Assembly (NCBI GenBank): GCA_033026295.1
Contig: CM065183.1
Coordinates: 1,550,001-1,614,000, forward strand
Direction of reading: 5' to 3'
From: Channa striata
Lineage: Eukaryota > Chordata > Actinopteri > Anabantiformes > Channidae
Length of the DNA stretch: 64,000 nucleotides
Shown: positions 1 to 12,959 of the stretch, piece after piece
Numbering within the stretch: the stretch's first letter is position 1
Layout: every line of letters begins with the position of its first letter
Translations under genes and position numbers: made by a program
Notes under the pieces: generated by a model
What the model was told of the DNA's origin: nothing
Database searches by the model: none
What the model saw: only the letters and a program-made list of their open reading frames with translations

Positions 1-1385
1 GTATGGACTTTATTATTCTGCCAGTAGGAAGTGACCAGGTGCTGATCAATATGATATGATATCAATTAGATGAACCGCCTTGGTATTTTTTAAAAATATG
101 TTTCTTAGACTTTGAATCTCGTGTCAGACCTGGATACAAGCTCCACCGCTTCCAAGAGCACATTGGACTGATTTATGTCACTCTCTTGCTTGTTAAACAT
201 CTGGTGTCATTTCCAGGACAACATGCCTCCTGATTCAATGCACAGATTTCTTTTAGATTCTCCTTTTTCTTTGGCATCGTCCGCTGTAAACTTTACTAAC
301 ATAGTCATAACATGTCATTTTTTGGTTTTATCACCTCAGATTTCTGATCGTTCAATGCAAAAGGACTTCCTGAAACCTTGCACTGTCCTTAAAACTGAAA
401 TAAAAAAACGCAGAAAAGAAAGTCAGAAAAAAACCGGCGAAGCAGTGCATGATTATTATTCCTTAGCTTGTGCAGAGAGTCTTCACGTCCAGACTTCATC
501 AAATAAGTATTCTTTCGTCCAACAATTTTTCTTTTGTCTCCTGGGGAATTCCTACTAGCAATTATTACTCTAACAAGATGAAGCAAATGTCTGGGGCCAG
601 AATACTGTAATTAGCCAGTGATGTTGATTGGTGGCCTTTGGACCTTAGAAATCTTTGGAATTGTGAAGATATGAGATAAATGCTTTGCTTTACTTTTTGT
701 AAACTGCTAATATATATATAAGATAAATGAGTTTAAGCCACTGCCAAGCAAGATGAACATGCACTGCAGTCAAACATGGACAATTAATGGCAGGTATAGG
801 TTTCCTGGTGAAGAGCATCTTGAGTCTACCTGAGTTCTTTTTGAACAAGCTAGAGTAGGTAGGAACGATGCTTTCTTGCTTAACTGTTATGGGTTATGAA
901 GCATGTAAGGTGATGGGAAATCTTTATTTATGTGTCCATCTATCCATCTTCTGTCCCGTGGAACTCTGTTGTTGTAGCAGCAGGGAACACAAACAGGTTT
1001 AAACACATCCTTCATTATTATCTCTGTAGCATGTTCTGGTTCTTCCTGGGCCCTTTCACACTGTTGTATGTGCCCAGAAAACATCCAGCATACAGCCGTC
1101 CGGCTCTTTTCAGCACAAAGAATCAGCAGCTCCACTCTTGGAGTGCGCAGAACATTATTTTGAGCTGGAAAACGTTGCATTAGTGCTGCCTTACCTTTGC
1201 AAGTATAACTGCAGTTAGGGTCCTGCATCCTGCTCCCTGCCTCCTTTAAATGTTAATCAAACTATTTTTAGTTGTAATTAAATGTAATTCATTTTTTTTC
1301 CGCTGTAGCAGGTGCAAGTAAACAGCCCACATAGATTACAAGACGGCACCCGGGTCCTCCAACAGTTAACAAAGCTTGGCCTAAC
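1..1385. other. No recognised gene or repeat
   Basis: AT-rich sequence with a short TA run near 709-720. The one longish plus-strand ORF (175-558, 127 codons) has no motif, no coding-like composition and no supporting splice or promoter signal that I can see, so I treat it as chance. Confidence 0.5.
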
Positions 1386-1620
1386 TTCACGGTCTTTATT
1401 ACTGCTTCATGTATCTACAACATAACTACTGTTTGACTTTTACAAGCTACCTGTTATTTACTGTCTCTGTGCAACAGTATCTGCTTTATGCTGTTTGCAC
1501 TATTTGTGTCGTCCATTTGACATTTTCCGCCCTTATGTTCTTACTGTCTTCATTTATTTATATTTTGGGAACAAGGAATAATTGTGTTTTGCTTTGTCAT
1601 GCACCTTGAATTTAACTTGA
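1386..1620 (+). mobile_element. Possible LINE 3' UTR relic
   Basis: The stretch has the T-rich, short-word style of fish LINE 3' UTRs (repeated CTGTTTGCACT-like and TTATTTATATTTTG-like words) and ends with TTGTGTTTTGCTTTGTCATGCACC followed by TTGAATTTAACTTGA, which resembles the TTCGTTGTGC...AATAAAGTTGAA ending seen elsewhere in this window. No coding part remains. This is an inference from style, and it could be ordinary AT-rich DNA. Confidence 0.2.
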
Positions 1621-4600
1621 TCTGAAATGTTTTTTTGTTCACTATTCTACAGGCAATGTTTTATTTTCTACTCGTTTTGATCAAAGTATGGAATTCTGCA
1701 GAATGTGTCCAGTCTGTCAGAGTCTCAGGCAAACACAGAACTGTACTGTTTGTTAGGAGCAGCAACTTTACTCTACTATATTTGAATAAGGAGATGGAAA
1801 ATGTGAGCACCACTGGCATTCCATTTATTATCAAGCATTTACATTGTGTTTGGATTGTAAGTACTGGGCTGTGCATGCTTCATGTAATGTCAATGTGCAG
1901 CATCATCCGCATCTTCAGTTTCTACAGACTACAGTTTCTTCCAGTCCTTGGCTAAATTTACAAATGTTCTCTACTGCCCAACGCTGCCATACCTCCCACC
2001 AACACTCACGCCCCTGTACATTCCTCAAGGCTCACTTTCCATGAATAACAAACTAGTACTCCACACCATTAATAATACATCGAAAAACACACAGCACCAT
2101 AACGATTCAGCAGACAGACCCCTTGCACACCTTCTCTGCACTTCATATCTATAAGTATATCCAAGTTGAATGATTCTGCCCCTTGAACTTCTGAGGCTCG
2201 CCATGTTAAATTTCCTGATTTATTACCAAGCTTTGAGCTGCAGAAATTGATATGCCCTTCATCTTGAAGAAGGACATAAAAATCTCCTCCACAGTTGGCC
2301 ATGATGTGTGAATAGAGGCAGACTCTGCAGGGCAGGAAGGCGGCCTCAAAGAACCATTAGAAAGTCATTATTACGACTGTGTGTGATTGATCCTTTCCCA
2401 GGGACCCACGCTACGCCTTAACAATTAACCCACAAGCTATTAAATGTTGGCAGTGCAGCAGAGTGGCAAATAAATCATCATGCTTTACACCTTCAGATTC
2501 GAGATGGGTGAGGACTTTATTAAAGTGGGGTATTGAATTAATCTGAAATTAAACAAGGGAAGAAGTTGCAGCAGCTCACAGGATCTGCTACTGAGTTCTA
2601 GATTAATGGATACTGAATTTAATAAAAGTATTACTGCCATTAGATTGATCATTTTCTGTAGTTAAACTGGCTAGAAATCTGTTGAATGACTAAAATGCAG
2701 AGTATGTGCTGATTTAATGTTGCAATTGCATTTTTTTGGCAAAACGAAATTTCGTTGGAATAAAATTCAAAAGGTCTTTACATTGGTAAATTATTATGTA
2801 CACATGCACTACAAACCTTGATTGGAAGCACTATACATAACTTTAAATGACATAAACAAGGTGAAGTGGTTAAGCCTCTGTTCAGGGCAATAAGCCCCAG
2901 AAATGTCACAGTCTTCAAGAAAAGATGGACACCGTCCTGCTGAGGTAAAAAATTACAGCCCTGTTGGCATTCTCTGAAGAGAGGTCTTTGTCCGAAACCT
3001 TGTGTTGCTCACTTGCAGATTTTGAACCATGTATATTATCAAATTATCTGATAAAATGTTTAGTACCCACTTCTTTCTTTTTATTTCAGTTATTTATTTA
3101 TTAATTTGTTTTTATATCTGGGACCACCTTTATTTGGTGTCCCTTTGCCATAGTTTACAGATGATGGCTGAGTAATTAAGGGTTCTGCTGGCGTGGCAGA
3201 ACTGGGGGCAGCAAAGTCAACGTCCTCTCTCAGGATGAACAAACTGAAAGTAAAATATGTAATGCAGGTCCAACTACTCGCAGGGGAGCAGGTGTGGAAG
3301 GTCAGTTAGAAACTACAGTGGAAAAAAGAGGTGCAAAGACACTACAACAAAGGAAGGGGAGCCAGCAGCCTCTGGGATGTAGAAAAAGAACTAAACCTTT
3401 TTTATTTATTTTTTCCCTTCTCTCTCTTCTTCCACTCTCCTCTCCAGTAATAAAGGATTCACCCACTCCAGTAACAGTAAATGATGAATTAATAATTAAA
3501 TTGATTGTAGTGTACAGAACAAAAAAAAAAAACATAGGTTGGCTTCTTCTTATTCATTAAGTATTAATAAAGCAGTTACTTTCAGCTTGTGAAGTCTTTA
3601 TCACTCTTCCCTAATAATTTCCCTAACTTTGTTTCTTTTGATGCTTCAGTCAGAGCAGAGCTCAGAAAGAATACAAAGAGACGGTACACATCATTTAGTT
3701 GAAGATGGAGCAACTCATTTTCGATGTCTGAGGCATCGTCCACAGAGCTAAGACCCAGACAGGCTCATTTTGATAGGTTGGAAACCCAACAGCACCGGGC
3801 ATGCACCACTGTGCTGAAACTGAAGTAATTACTTCTCTGCTTTTTGCATTAAAGAAACAATCGTGGCCTATCTGAGGATGGGAAGTTCAATTCTTTTATA
3901 TAAAAATTGCACTCAGTCTCATAGACTTGAGGAACCTGTGATATTTAACTGCTTTTCATTTTACCCGGCACTTCATTTAGCCCGAGGACCAAAACGTGGC
4001 ATGTTCAGGGGTGTGTGTGTTTAAGTATCTGCTATAGATCCTGCATGTGAAGAACTTTAGAATCATTCAAATTTTGAAGACTAAAGCTGCCTGGGAACTA
4101 TTAAACAAGCAGAAAACAATACAGCCGACATATAGTTTTTACACAGTGTTTAACCACACAGCTCCCCTTTGATGTGAACAGATATTAGCTATTCAGGAGA
4201 GCATGCAACACACTGAGTCATCTGATCTACTGTTTCTATATCCCATCATCTGTCACTTTTCTTTATCGTGTTGAGGGTTGTAAGGGTGCTGAAGTCGACC
4301 CCTTATTATTCCAGTGTTGATTCATTAGGTGTCCTAATGTGGTTCCTGGTGGCAACAGTAACTGAGGTCAGTTTGGCAGAGGGATATCAGTCGGTAAAAC
4401 TAATACAGAACAGAATTTTGACCCTAAAAAGAGGTTCACATCTGTTCAAGTCTGTCTACAAGCAAAGAGTATGTACACTCATACAGTTTGCACTTGATGT
4501 AATTATTCCTCCATTATTCACACTCCTTTTCACAATGACCATTATTTCATAATGACACTGTCTTTATTTTGTTGTCCCCCATGCAGATCCACACCACATA
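1621..4600. other. No recognised gene; AT-rich
   Basis: I see no gene. Small open frames (for example 1635-1955 and 3294-3560) show no family motif. The interval contains a perfect 14-bp palindrome at 2743-2756, listed separately. Homopolymer A and T runs are common. Confidence 0.5.
2743..2756. repeat. Perfect 14-bp palindrome
   Basis: AACGAAATTTCGTT reads the same on both strands. It is followed by GGAATAAAATTC. Fish LINE 3' UTRs often carry an ACGAAATTTCGTT-like word near the end, so it may be a fragment of a retroelement tail, but nothing else of such an element is visible here. Confidence 0.6.
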
Positions 4601-4601
4601 T

Positions 4602-4620
4602 CATCAGCAGGGGGCAGTAG
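4602..4620 (+). promoter_or_regulatory. CTCF-like motif
   Basis: The word CATCAGCAGGGGGCAGTAG closely follows the vertebrate CTCF core (CCASYAGRGGGCRS type): CAGCAGGGGGCA is present without interruption. The surrounding sequence is AT-rich, so the GC-rich core stands out. A motif match alone does not show binding, and similar words occur in some fish repeats. Confidence 0.4.
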
Positions 4621-6620
4621 GGACAAATACACAGCAGCGGAGGAACAAGGTTGAGACAAAGAGTGTAGAATTCATCGGAATGGTCATAAACTATGAGACA
4701 TAGTGACTGCTGTGGTGTAATATGTAGCAGGCTGGTTGTGCCTCACACAGAAAAGAACTGGTGAAGCCTTACGCTGTTTGCAAGTTTCCGGCTTACTGCA
4801 ACCGTACTTCACAGGCCTCCAGAGGCTTCACAAAGACAGTTACTGTCAGTTATAACATGTCACTGCAACATGGTGAAAATCATGTTTAACTAAGGCAAAC
4901 GTGAAGGAATATGAATGTAATAACAGTCACATCTTTATTAATATATAGAAAGAGGGGAGACAAATTACACCCACAGTGCTGGGTGGTATGTACAGTGCAG
5001 CCTGTGGAGATGTTTGATTGTACCTTTTATGGACCTTTTTGTCATTTTTGGAACTGCATAGGTTTGGAATGGTCATAGAGACAAAAATGAATGATGTAGA
5101 GTACCAACACACATTCAGTGCTGGTGCAACCCACAAGACAAAACATCTGAACTGCATGGTTTCATCTGTAGGTTGGTCCCTAAACGTCTATGACTTTATA
5201 AAAGTCAGTATGTGTGTTGTTTCCGTTGGCGGACATGTTCACTTTGCAGAGCACCTTCATGTACAGTGCGTAGAACTGAGCAGTTTCCACTTTGATAATT
5301 CAACTAAATAACACATTTACTATTACTAGTATATTCCATTTAGCCATCACACAGCAAGAATCTTTAAATGAAGAATAGAAAGTTTTATACACATATGCTG
5401 CAGTAATATTATTATGATCTTAGTCTGATGGTAGGCTAAGTAACATTTTGTACATTTACCGACACTGGATGGATGTAAGGATTCCAAGCCTAGTCAGTCC
5501 AATCCTGCAGAGTTAAGTTGAAAATAATCTCCACACTTTAAAAAATTAATCCATTAACAAAGCTGTTTGTAGCCCCCAATTATGGTTGCGTAGGTTATCT
5601 TCTACCATAGCTTCAATGTGGTGGAAAATAAATGCAGACTAGGTTTAAGCATTAATCCAACCCATCTTCACTTCAATGTTTAGGCACAGCATCATCAGAG
5701 ACAGGTTTGGGGAACATTTGTAACATATGGAAATACGAACAAATCTGGGAAGCACCCAGCCAGCCAACTTTCTCTTTGGTAATACTTATTACAACCACTA
5801 GATGAGGCTTCTATCACATGTCTGGATGGTAGAAAGCTAAAATATTAAGATCTTCAAGCCGCTTGCAGCTGATGGTTATATAATTAGATTAAATTAATCA
5901 TCTACTGATGCTAGGAGAGCGACTGAGTCATTGATTCTGACTTGTCCCACGAACACAAATTGAGTTTAATGTTTTTTGAGTGAATCGTAATGCCTGCACA
6001 CACATTAACCAAAATGTGGAGACACATCGTATCTTGTGTCCACATGTCAACAAAAAACACGGTTCAGCATTTTGAGCTCTCACTGTAGTACAATGTGGCC
6101 TCAATAGGTATTTTTCTTTTCTCTGTAACTGTTCCAAGCCTCAACATGGAGTGATTTAAAAGGGAATGTGAGAAAGAGAGATGATAAAAGAAGGAGGAGT
6201 AGCGTCAGAGAAAGAGGGAGGAGGAGGAGGAGGGCCAGGGAAACTGGGGAAACGAATCCATTACAGCTGAATGGGCCCATTTTTTCTCAGACCTCTAATT
6301 CACCTGCTGGTATATATGAGCCCCTCATATAACACATATACTGTGTACATTTTCCAATAATACATTTACAGCTTCTGTCAGGGATGTAATTAATACAAGA
6401 TCCAATAGTTAGGAAGATGAACACACCGGCCCTCTTTCATTTCCATACAGTGCCATGGCAGCAGCCTTTCAATGGTTCCCCCTCCACAGACAACAGGACG
6501 TACATCACCTGTATGAAGAGGTGGGCTAGTATTTATACAAATTTAATGCCTTAAACATACAAAATAAATGTTTATAGACATCTCTGTTGTGCACAGTAAC
6601 AAAATGCTGCATTTGCAAAC
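4621..6620. other. No recognised gene
   Basis: No coding region or known repeat recognised. A purine-rich GAG-type simple repeat lies at about 6216-6233. Short ORFs at 4927-5157, 5018-5311 and 5928-6137 lie on both strands and look random. Confidence 0.5.
6216..6233 (+). repeat. GAG simple repeat
   Basis: About six GAG/GGA triplets inside a longer purine-rich stretch (about 6170-6250). It is a low-complexity tract only. Confidence 0.7.
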
Positions 6621-6750
6621 CCCATTCCCAGAAGCGTTGGGAGATTATAAAACATAAAAAAAAATAGAAAATGCAATCATTTTTGAATAATTTAAAACCT
6701 AGTTTTGTGAACAGCACAAAGACAATCGATCAACTACTGGAACTGAGAAC
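6621..6750 (+). mobile_element. Non-autonomous DNA transposon relic
   Basis: The block starts CCCATTCCCAGAAGCGTTGGGA and continues with words like AAAATGCAATCATTTTTGAATAAT and AACAGCACAAAGACAATCGATCAA. That order matches a very common fish DNA-transposon end that reads CCATTTCCAGAAAAGTTGGGACA...AAATGCAATGATTTGCAAAT...AGTACAAAGACAA. Only one end of perhaps 130 bp is visible and no transposase coding is present. I recall the repeat but am not sure of its superfamily, so I leave it unclassified. Confidence 0.55.
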
Positions 6751-7930
6751 ATGTGTTGTCATGTCTACAATCACATCTATTTTTCAAATGATTTACTAAT
6801 AATTGCTCCCTTTATTCTCATTGTCATTTTAGTATAGTAGTATTTTCGTTTTGCATGTTTCTTGTTGTGAGGACTCAAGTAGCCCTATTGATCATAAGGC
6901 CTCTGAGAGTATTTTCGAGGACCCTTAAGAAAAGACCATAAACCTAAATAATAGCAATAGTAACAATAAATAATAACACAATTATAATAACAAAAATAAT
7001 AATTATAGAGTTCCTCAGAAATATCTTAAAATGATTAAATACATAAAACTACGAGCAAGTTCCATCATTATGGGCCCTTCTGAATGAGTTGTGAGTGAGC
7101 CAAATAGAGAATGGAGATATGCTTATACAATCGTATATAAGTTATATATATAAGTTTATTTATGTATTGTGAATGACTTGAATGACTGGTTGAGAAAGCT
7201 GCCCCCCCTCCTCTGAAGACAACTTGGTGGTGGCAGTCAGGACCATGATGAGAGGTCCAGGCTATGTTCCATATTTCTCCAGCAACAGCAGCAGCAGCAG
7301 CAGCAGTAAGGTGTAGAAGACCTGAAAGGGAATAAGGCTGAGCACAACTCTCATATACATGAATTATATTTTAATTTCACTGCTGCCACTTGCCTTGATT
7401 ATATCTCCTCTTACAGCAGAGGGGGAATTAAACTCTATCAGCTCCACAGCACTGATGCAATCTGAGGGGAATGACATGTCAGTGGGCTCACCACCGTCTC
7501 CCCTGCTCTCTCTATTGATCTTGGCATTTCAGATCTAAGGGACAAATTGATATGATTAAAACATGATGCAGCTTTGACACCAGCACTATCATGCATGGTC
7601 ACATTTCTGAGTGAGTGTGTGATGTGGACATTTCACTGTACGTTATATTACATTTGTTAAATGCTACTGGAAAACCGTTTTCCATAGAAGCATGAAAGAA
7701 CTCGTGTCTGTGTTTTAGTTCATATAAGGTCTGCAAAGTGAACATATAGAGTCGATAGTGGGACTAAGTGTGGAAAAAAGACAGCTGCACTGATATTATA
7801 CAATTTCAGGGTCACTGGCCAAATCGTAGGATCCATATGATAATGTGCTGGTGGTATGCTAGTCTTTTTATACCATTTCACTGTTGTTTTTTAGTATCTA
7901 AAATGCGACCATGGAATAAAGCAACATTGG
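6751..7930. other. No recognised gene
   Basis: AT-rich and low-complexity DNA around 6940-7010 (AATAATAAC-rich) and a TA-rich stretch near 7136-7150. One CAG microsatellite lies at 7286-7306. No gene seen. Confidence 0.5.
7286..7306 (+). repeat. CAG microsatellite, 7 units
   Basis: Seven uninterrupted CAG triplets, preceded by CAGCAA. No open frame around it suggests a glutamine tract, so it is probably noncoding. Confidence 0.9.
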
Positions 7931-7934
7931 CATC

Positions 7935-8652
7935 AACATTGGACCAGAAATCTGGGGGTCTTCATCGATGGTAAACTGAGCTTTACGGACCACGTCTCCT
8001 CGGTCTCTACGTCATGCAGATTTTACCGTCTACATCAGAAAGATCAGATCCTACCTCTCAAAACACACAACTCGCCTTATTATGCAAGCGTTGGTCATAT
8101 CTCATCTTGATTACTGCAATGTACTGTTGATGGGGTTACCGGCATGCTCGATCAAACCCCTGCAGATGATCCAAAATGCGGCAGCACGCCTCATTTTCAA
8201 TCAGCCAAAAAGGACTCATGTCACACCGCTCTTCAGATCTCTTCATTGGCTTCCTGTGGCTGCGAGGACCCGACAGAGTGGTCAACTCTACAGCTGTGGC
8301 TTACTTAAACTCAATCATTCAGGTCTACAATCCCTCCCATCTGCTGCGCTCGGGCAACGAACGACATCTGGTAGTCCCAGCACCACACAGAGGACACCAA
8401 GGAAAACTCTTCAGCTCAGTGATCCCACGATGCTGGAATGGTCTGCAAAACTCTGTATCTTCCTTTACACTTGAAAAAATAATTTGTGCTCTTGTACTTA
8501 CATCCCACGAAACAGAAACAGTTCTTTTGGTACCACTTTGCTTTGATGTTTTCTCCTTGAATTAGATGTTTGCTGCCTTGTACCTCACTTGTACATCGCT
8601 TTGAATAAAAGCGTCAAAAGATGAAATGTGAATGTAAAGGTGAATGTAAAGT
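7935..8652 (+). mobile_element. L2 LINE, 5'-truncated 3' part
   Basis: This is the carboxy-terminal part of an L2-type reverse transcriptase plus the L2 3' end. Before the ORF, the frame reads RNLGVFIDGKLSFTDHVSSV, the usual start of the RT thumb/connection region. The 3' end has CTTTGAATAAAAGCGTC followed by AATGTAAAGGTGAATGTAAA, a decayed form of the L2 ending (TTTGGATAAAAGCGTCTGCCAAATGACTAAATGTAA). The catalytic YADD region and the endonuclease are absent, so this is the typical result of incomplete target-primed reverse transcription. A second L2 end lies at 25975-26225. Confidence 0.85.
8004..8474 (+). pseudogene. L2 reverse-transcriptase C-terminus, frameshifted
   Basis: The readable segment from 8082 encodes HLDYCNVLLMGLPACSIK followed by LQMIQNAAARLIFNQPKRTH and HVTPLFRSLHWLPVAAR. 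This is the conserved block downstream of the RT domain in L2/CR1 LINEs, with LDYCN, QNAAARL and SLHWLPV all intact. After VAAR the frame is lost: the matching YLNSIIQVYNPS and LRSGNERHLVVPAPH continue in another frame (8176-8565), showing at least one frameshift. No start codon is meaningful because the copy is truncated upstream. It encodes no functional enzyme. Confidence 0.8.
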
Positions 8653-9123
8653 TACTTGTGTGGTAAAACGCCTACTTGAGCAATATTAATGTGGTTCTGT
8701 CTTTATCCATGGAACTTGCCACTGCTTTCTTCTAAAGTCACTGTTAACACATTCTAGCTGTAACTGCTGATTCAGTTACAGCTTAAAGCTACATCAATGA
8801 AAACCTTCTCAGTTGCTTGGTATGGTTTGTCATATTGTGTTTGCATGTTCCATGGTGGAGTAAAGTTTTAGTTCTTGATCATCCACACATTAATGAGGTT
8901 TGTCAAACTTTCCAAGTACCGGTAACCCACAAACAGGACACTGGAAGGTGTCACACACTGAGTGCGATTGGAACGTGTCAGATAATGACATAATGTCAAA
9001 CTGCACCACTTTTTACCTCCTGTGGCATACCTTATTGACTTCACAGGCACACTTTCGCGCTATTATTGGACATTGGAGAAGCACCACTATTTGAGCCCAC
9101 AGGGCTCAAAAAAGGAAGAAGAA
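8653..9123. other. No recognised feature
   Basis: Unique-looking AT-rich sequence between an L2 end and a SINE. Short ORFs on both strands overlap each other and have no motif. Confidence 0.5.
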
Positions 9124-9375
9124 CCTTTTTCATTTGCACATACATGTTACAGTGAAATTTACTCCTGCATATTTAACCCATCCCTCTTGAGGGAACAGAG
9201 GGCTGCCACAGTTTGGCACCCAGGGAGCTGGTGCTGGGTGTCATGCCTAGGGACTAGGGACACATCTGGTGGGGTTGCTGGGGATTACAGGTAGACTGGG
9301 ATTTCCCACACCAGGATTTGATCCCACATTGTCCGTTTTGCCCTCCAGCGTCTCCACCCATTGAGCTACCAGGCT
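9124..9375 (-). mobile_element. tRNA-derived SINE, minus strand
   Basis: Read on the minus strand, the element begins with CCTGGTAGCTCAATGGGTGG (complement of 9353-9373), a good tRNA A box, followed about 30 bp later by GGATCAAATCC (complement of 9314-9325), a B box. The far end, in plus-strand order, has ACAGTGAAATTTACTCCTGCATATTTAACCCATCC, which is the typical body of a common fish SINE (TGAAATTCTTACTCTGCATTTAACCCATCC). So the copy spans head to tail and is near full length but diverged. It would be transcribed by RNA polymerase III from its internal promoter if active, which I doubt given the divergence. Confidence 0.75.
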
Positions 9376-12300
9376 TTAAATAGGATTGGGAACATAATCA
9401 AAACTCTAGAAACAGTGACAAGAGAGCTCACGTACTTAACCACATGTGGCACATTGTGTTACCATCATGTGCGCAGAATGTCTTGTACTTTGGACAAACC
9501 GTGGTCTCCTGAGGAAGAGTCCTGTGTCATGGGGTACCATCCACTAACCTGTTCATGTACATTTGAGACTTTTTCATTTTTAGACTCTGTCATTGCTTTA
9601 GGCACTAAAACACCACACTAAAAGCTCCATCACCTTTAATGCCGATATAATTGGTAAGGGTCAGCATGTAACACAAAGGGACTGGACAAAAAATGCCTTT
9701 TTGTTGCATCGGTTAGTGACCCAAGGGTGACTTTTTGTCAAGATAATTTTAGATGCTAATTTAGGGCTAATTTAGTTGGCTAGCTGTGCTGATGTCAGTC
9801 AGCATCATTGTTTGGCTGTGGATGTTTTCTTCTTGCTGGTTCATTAACATGTTTTGATAAATAAGTGCAGACGTACATCTGTTCACGAGGAGGACCTAAA
9901 CAGGTACACTATTTCTAAGAGTTAAGTAAAAGTGAATAACACTCAACAATTATAGGGAGAGACTAATCTCATAAAGTATCTATTTCCCATTTATTGGGGC
10001 TTTAAGGATTGCGTTGAGTTGTCGATGCTAAAGAAATGGAGGCTAGCCCGGGCAAGACATAATGACTTTGCCTGCCTGTGCATTTGTGAGTTGTATAAAC
10101 CTAAAAGTAAGTCATGTTGGGTTTCCTGAAAGCTCCAGTAAGTTCAACCATTTGCCGTTACTGTGTCTTTCCCTGCTTTGATGTTCCTTATATAAGATTA
10201 GCTCTGTATTCCCCCTGTGTATCAGTCTTGTAATAGCACTAAATGTTTCAAAGCTTATCTCCCAGCACCCTAGAGATTGCTGACTTATTTGGATGTGTGC
10301 TGCTGATGATAAGAATGGATTTCACTCATCAGCACTGCATGAATTTGAAGATTAGCGCTGGAGTAGTGCAAACTTCTGGAATGAAGACAACACATAACTA
10401 AACCTAGTCATTATAAAAATGCCTGAGAAACAGCTCTGTGATTTCAAAAACAAGACACTGATACAACCACTGAGAAAATGTCCAAAGAGCTGAAAACTGA
10501 ATTAAAGAGCCACAGAAATCTTGGAGCATTATTTTCTTTCTATGCACCTGATTTAATCCAAGTAAATACACAATCGCACACAGTCCCGCTGCCTTCCTGC
10601 AGAAGGAGAGGGGAACAACAAATGGCTTCAGTCCATCTCATTCATCTGTGAATCAGCAGGGACCAGCGCAGTAACACAGAGAAGTCGCTTTGCTCTGCTC
10701 TACATCTACCCCTTTCTGCAGGCAAGGCAATGCCAAGTTCAAGTTGAAGAAATGTTTGGAGCCCTGCTCTTTATATTGTTTGATGGAATTTGAAACCACA
10801 TTTAATGATCCCCATTTGAAGGCACATTTTATCCATAATTCAGTAGGAGTTGCATTTGAAAATAGGCCATTAGTTCAGCAGTGATTTTCACTTTAGCTCC
10901 TGCACAAGGAATGTAGACCTCTGTAGATAGGCCAAACCAAGTGAAACACGCCTAAACCAGGCACCGACACTGCATCCGAGGTCTTATTGCTCAAATTATA
11001 CAACTTTAATTTGAAGTTTAGTAAAGGTAAAAAGTATTAATATTTGCTCTTAGATGTACCGGAGTAGGAGTCAAAGCAGAGATACCTGAGAAATGTCATT
11101 AAGTACAGTTGGTCACTCAGCAGAGTCTGACTGGATTAGGCCTCCTCCTCCATTAGGACTTCACCATCCACTACGAGCTTAACAAAAAAAAGATGTGGCA
11201 GCATTATCACCTTTGTGAGAGCATCAATTTAAAAGCTCAGAAATTACGTCCTTCTAAAAATTCATGGCAAAGATGTTAAATTGCAATATACACAGGCTCA
11301 GGTGGACTTAATGAAGTGGCCAATGATTGTGTACTGTACCAACAAGTAATTTTTTTAAAAACCCTGTTTTTCCCATCTGAAATATTCATAGTTTTTTCTG
11401 AGCTGTGAGTTGTCCACTTTGAAGTTTAATCTTACGCTGTCAGACAAGAAGCAATAAAATAATCACAATTACATAGAAGTTCTGTATGGATTGCTGTAAT
11501 AATTTATTTTTTTCAATTAAACAACAATTTCATCTATAAAGCTACTAAGGGGAAATATTATTAAAAAAAATAAAGGGTTTAAACAATTACGAAGCTAACA
11601 AGGCAGGTACATTGAATATAGCTACTAGTTACTTCTAAGTATTTATCTCCAAACAAATTTCTGACTGAAGTGTATCGGACAGCGGAATAGTCCTTTAGCG
11701 ACCACAGAGCGTTTAACCCTCCAAAACTCTATAGCGATGTTTCAATCACTGGTTTTTAATACGCTCTCCAGAATTGCCCATCCATTGTGCCACAGCCAAT
11801 AATACATGCCTCTCTCTGTCTCTAACAGTTGGGACCAGTGGAATGAATCTGACAAGACAATTAGAGAGAGAATGCAGAATTCCACTTGTGTCACTGTGAA
11901 GGATTAGTAATGAGGAACATGGCAGGACAGTAATTTGACAGGGGATAAGCTCTGAGGCTCTCAGCTCGCCTCCATGGCTCCCGGAGACAGTTTGGTTGAG
12001 GTCCACTAATTGATTTGTTATTGTTTATTGGTGGAACTAAAGGCCCACTCCCATGTAGTCACTCACTCTCTGCAAGCTTGACTGTGTGGAATTTTATTAC
12101 AGTATGGCTTCATTTGTTTGAACCCTGAGAGAATGAAAGGTTGATTATAAATTTCTGATCTTTTTCTCTATAGGCAGAGGAAAGGCAGAGGGAGGCTTCC
12201 TGCAGTAAATAATGTTGACAGAAGTGATTACTATAACTTGCACGTTATTTATGTTAACAAACGAAACCCTGGAAAATTGCTGTGCTTATTACTGTGGCCA

Positions 12301-12959
12301 TGTATCATTCACTAGGGTTAAGGTCTGTTTAAATTTGGACAGGTGTGGATGGATTGGGTATAAGAGGTCAAGGCGTCAATGGGCCTGTCTGTGGATTAAA
12401 TTGTTGTTAATATTTCTCGTTTGAATGTCCCAGAGTTCGATTAAAGAATACATATGAGACACAACCACTAAATTTAGACACAAAATATGAGTGCAGCGGA
12501 TGGTGGTGGTGGTTCCTGACACTGATCTTTCTAGCTACAGCAGCTGCTGTTGCCAACAGCTGACATAACTCTGTCACCTAGTTGTGCCCGGATGCTAAAC
12601 CATATTATTCAGCTATACCCTTTGATGGCTCTATATATGTTTTTTTGCTAACACTTGGGCAACTAGCTTTAAACACTATATACTTGAAGCATTTATTTAC
12701 TAGCTGTATTGGTGTTATGACCATGGATCATTATTATTATTGGTAGTGGTAGCATGTTGGTATGCTGTGTGTTGGTGGTGGTGAATTTTTGTTGACATCT
12801 CACACTCTTCTTCTCGGGTTCTCAGTGTGTGTGTGGATGTGTCTGCCACTGTCTTCAGCCTTCTTATGCCCCAGATGACATCAGTCTCTCCACCTCTGCT
12901 GTTGTCAAGCAACTTATTATTTTGGTTGTGATTCTCTGCAAATAAGGAGCAAATTATGA
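9376..12959. other. No recognised gene; possible conserved noncoding block at 11740-12010
   Basis: No coding region or known repeat recognised. The segment 11740-12010 is less AT-rich than its surroundings and has several TAAT cores and balanced composition like many vertebrate conserved noncoding elements, but conservation cannot be seen from one sequence. Short ORFs at 9361-9621, 10690-10884 and 12212-12424 have no motif. Confidence 0.4.

Noticed and set aside
175..558. 127-codon plus-strand ORF
   Set aside because: No domain, signal or splice evidence; starts and ends in AT-rich low-information DNA and an opposing ORF overlaps its end.
7286..7306. Polyglutamine-coding CAG tract
   Set aside because: No supporting open frame around it.
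9314..9373. tRNA gene candidate on the minus strand
   Set aside because: A and B boxes are present but the acceptor and anticodon arms do not pair and the SINE body continues.
10046..10060. Shared TAGCCCGGGCAAGAC word with 49198-49212
   Set aside because: About 15 bp identical with unrelated flanks; could be chance and no longer homology is visible.
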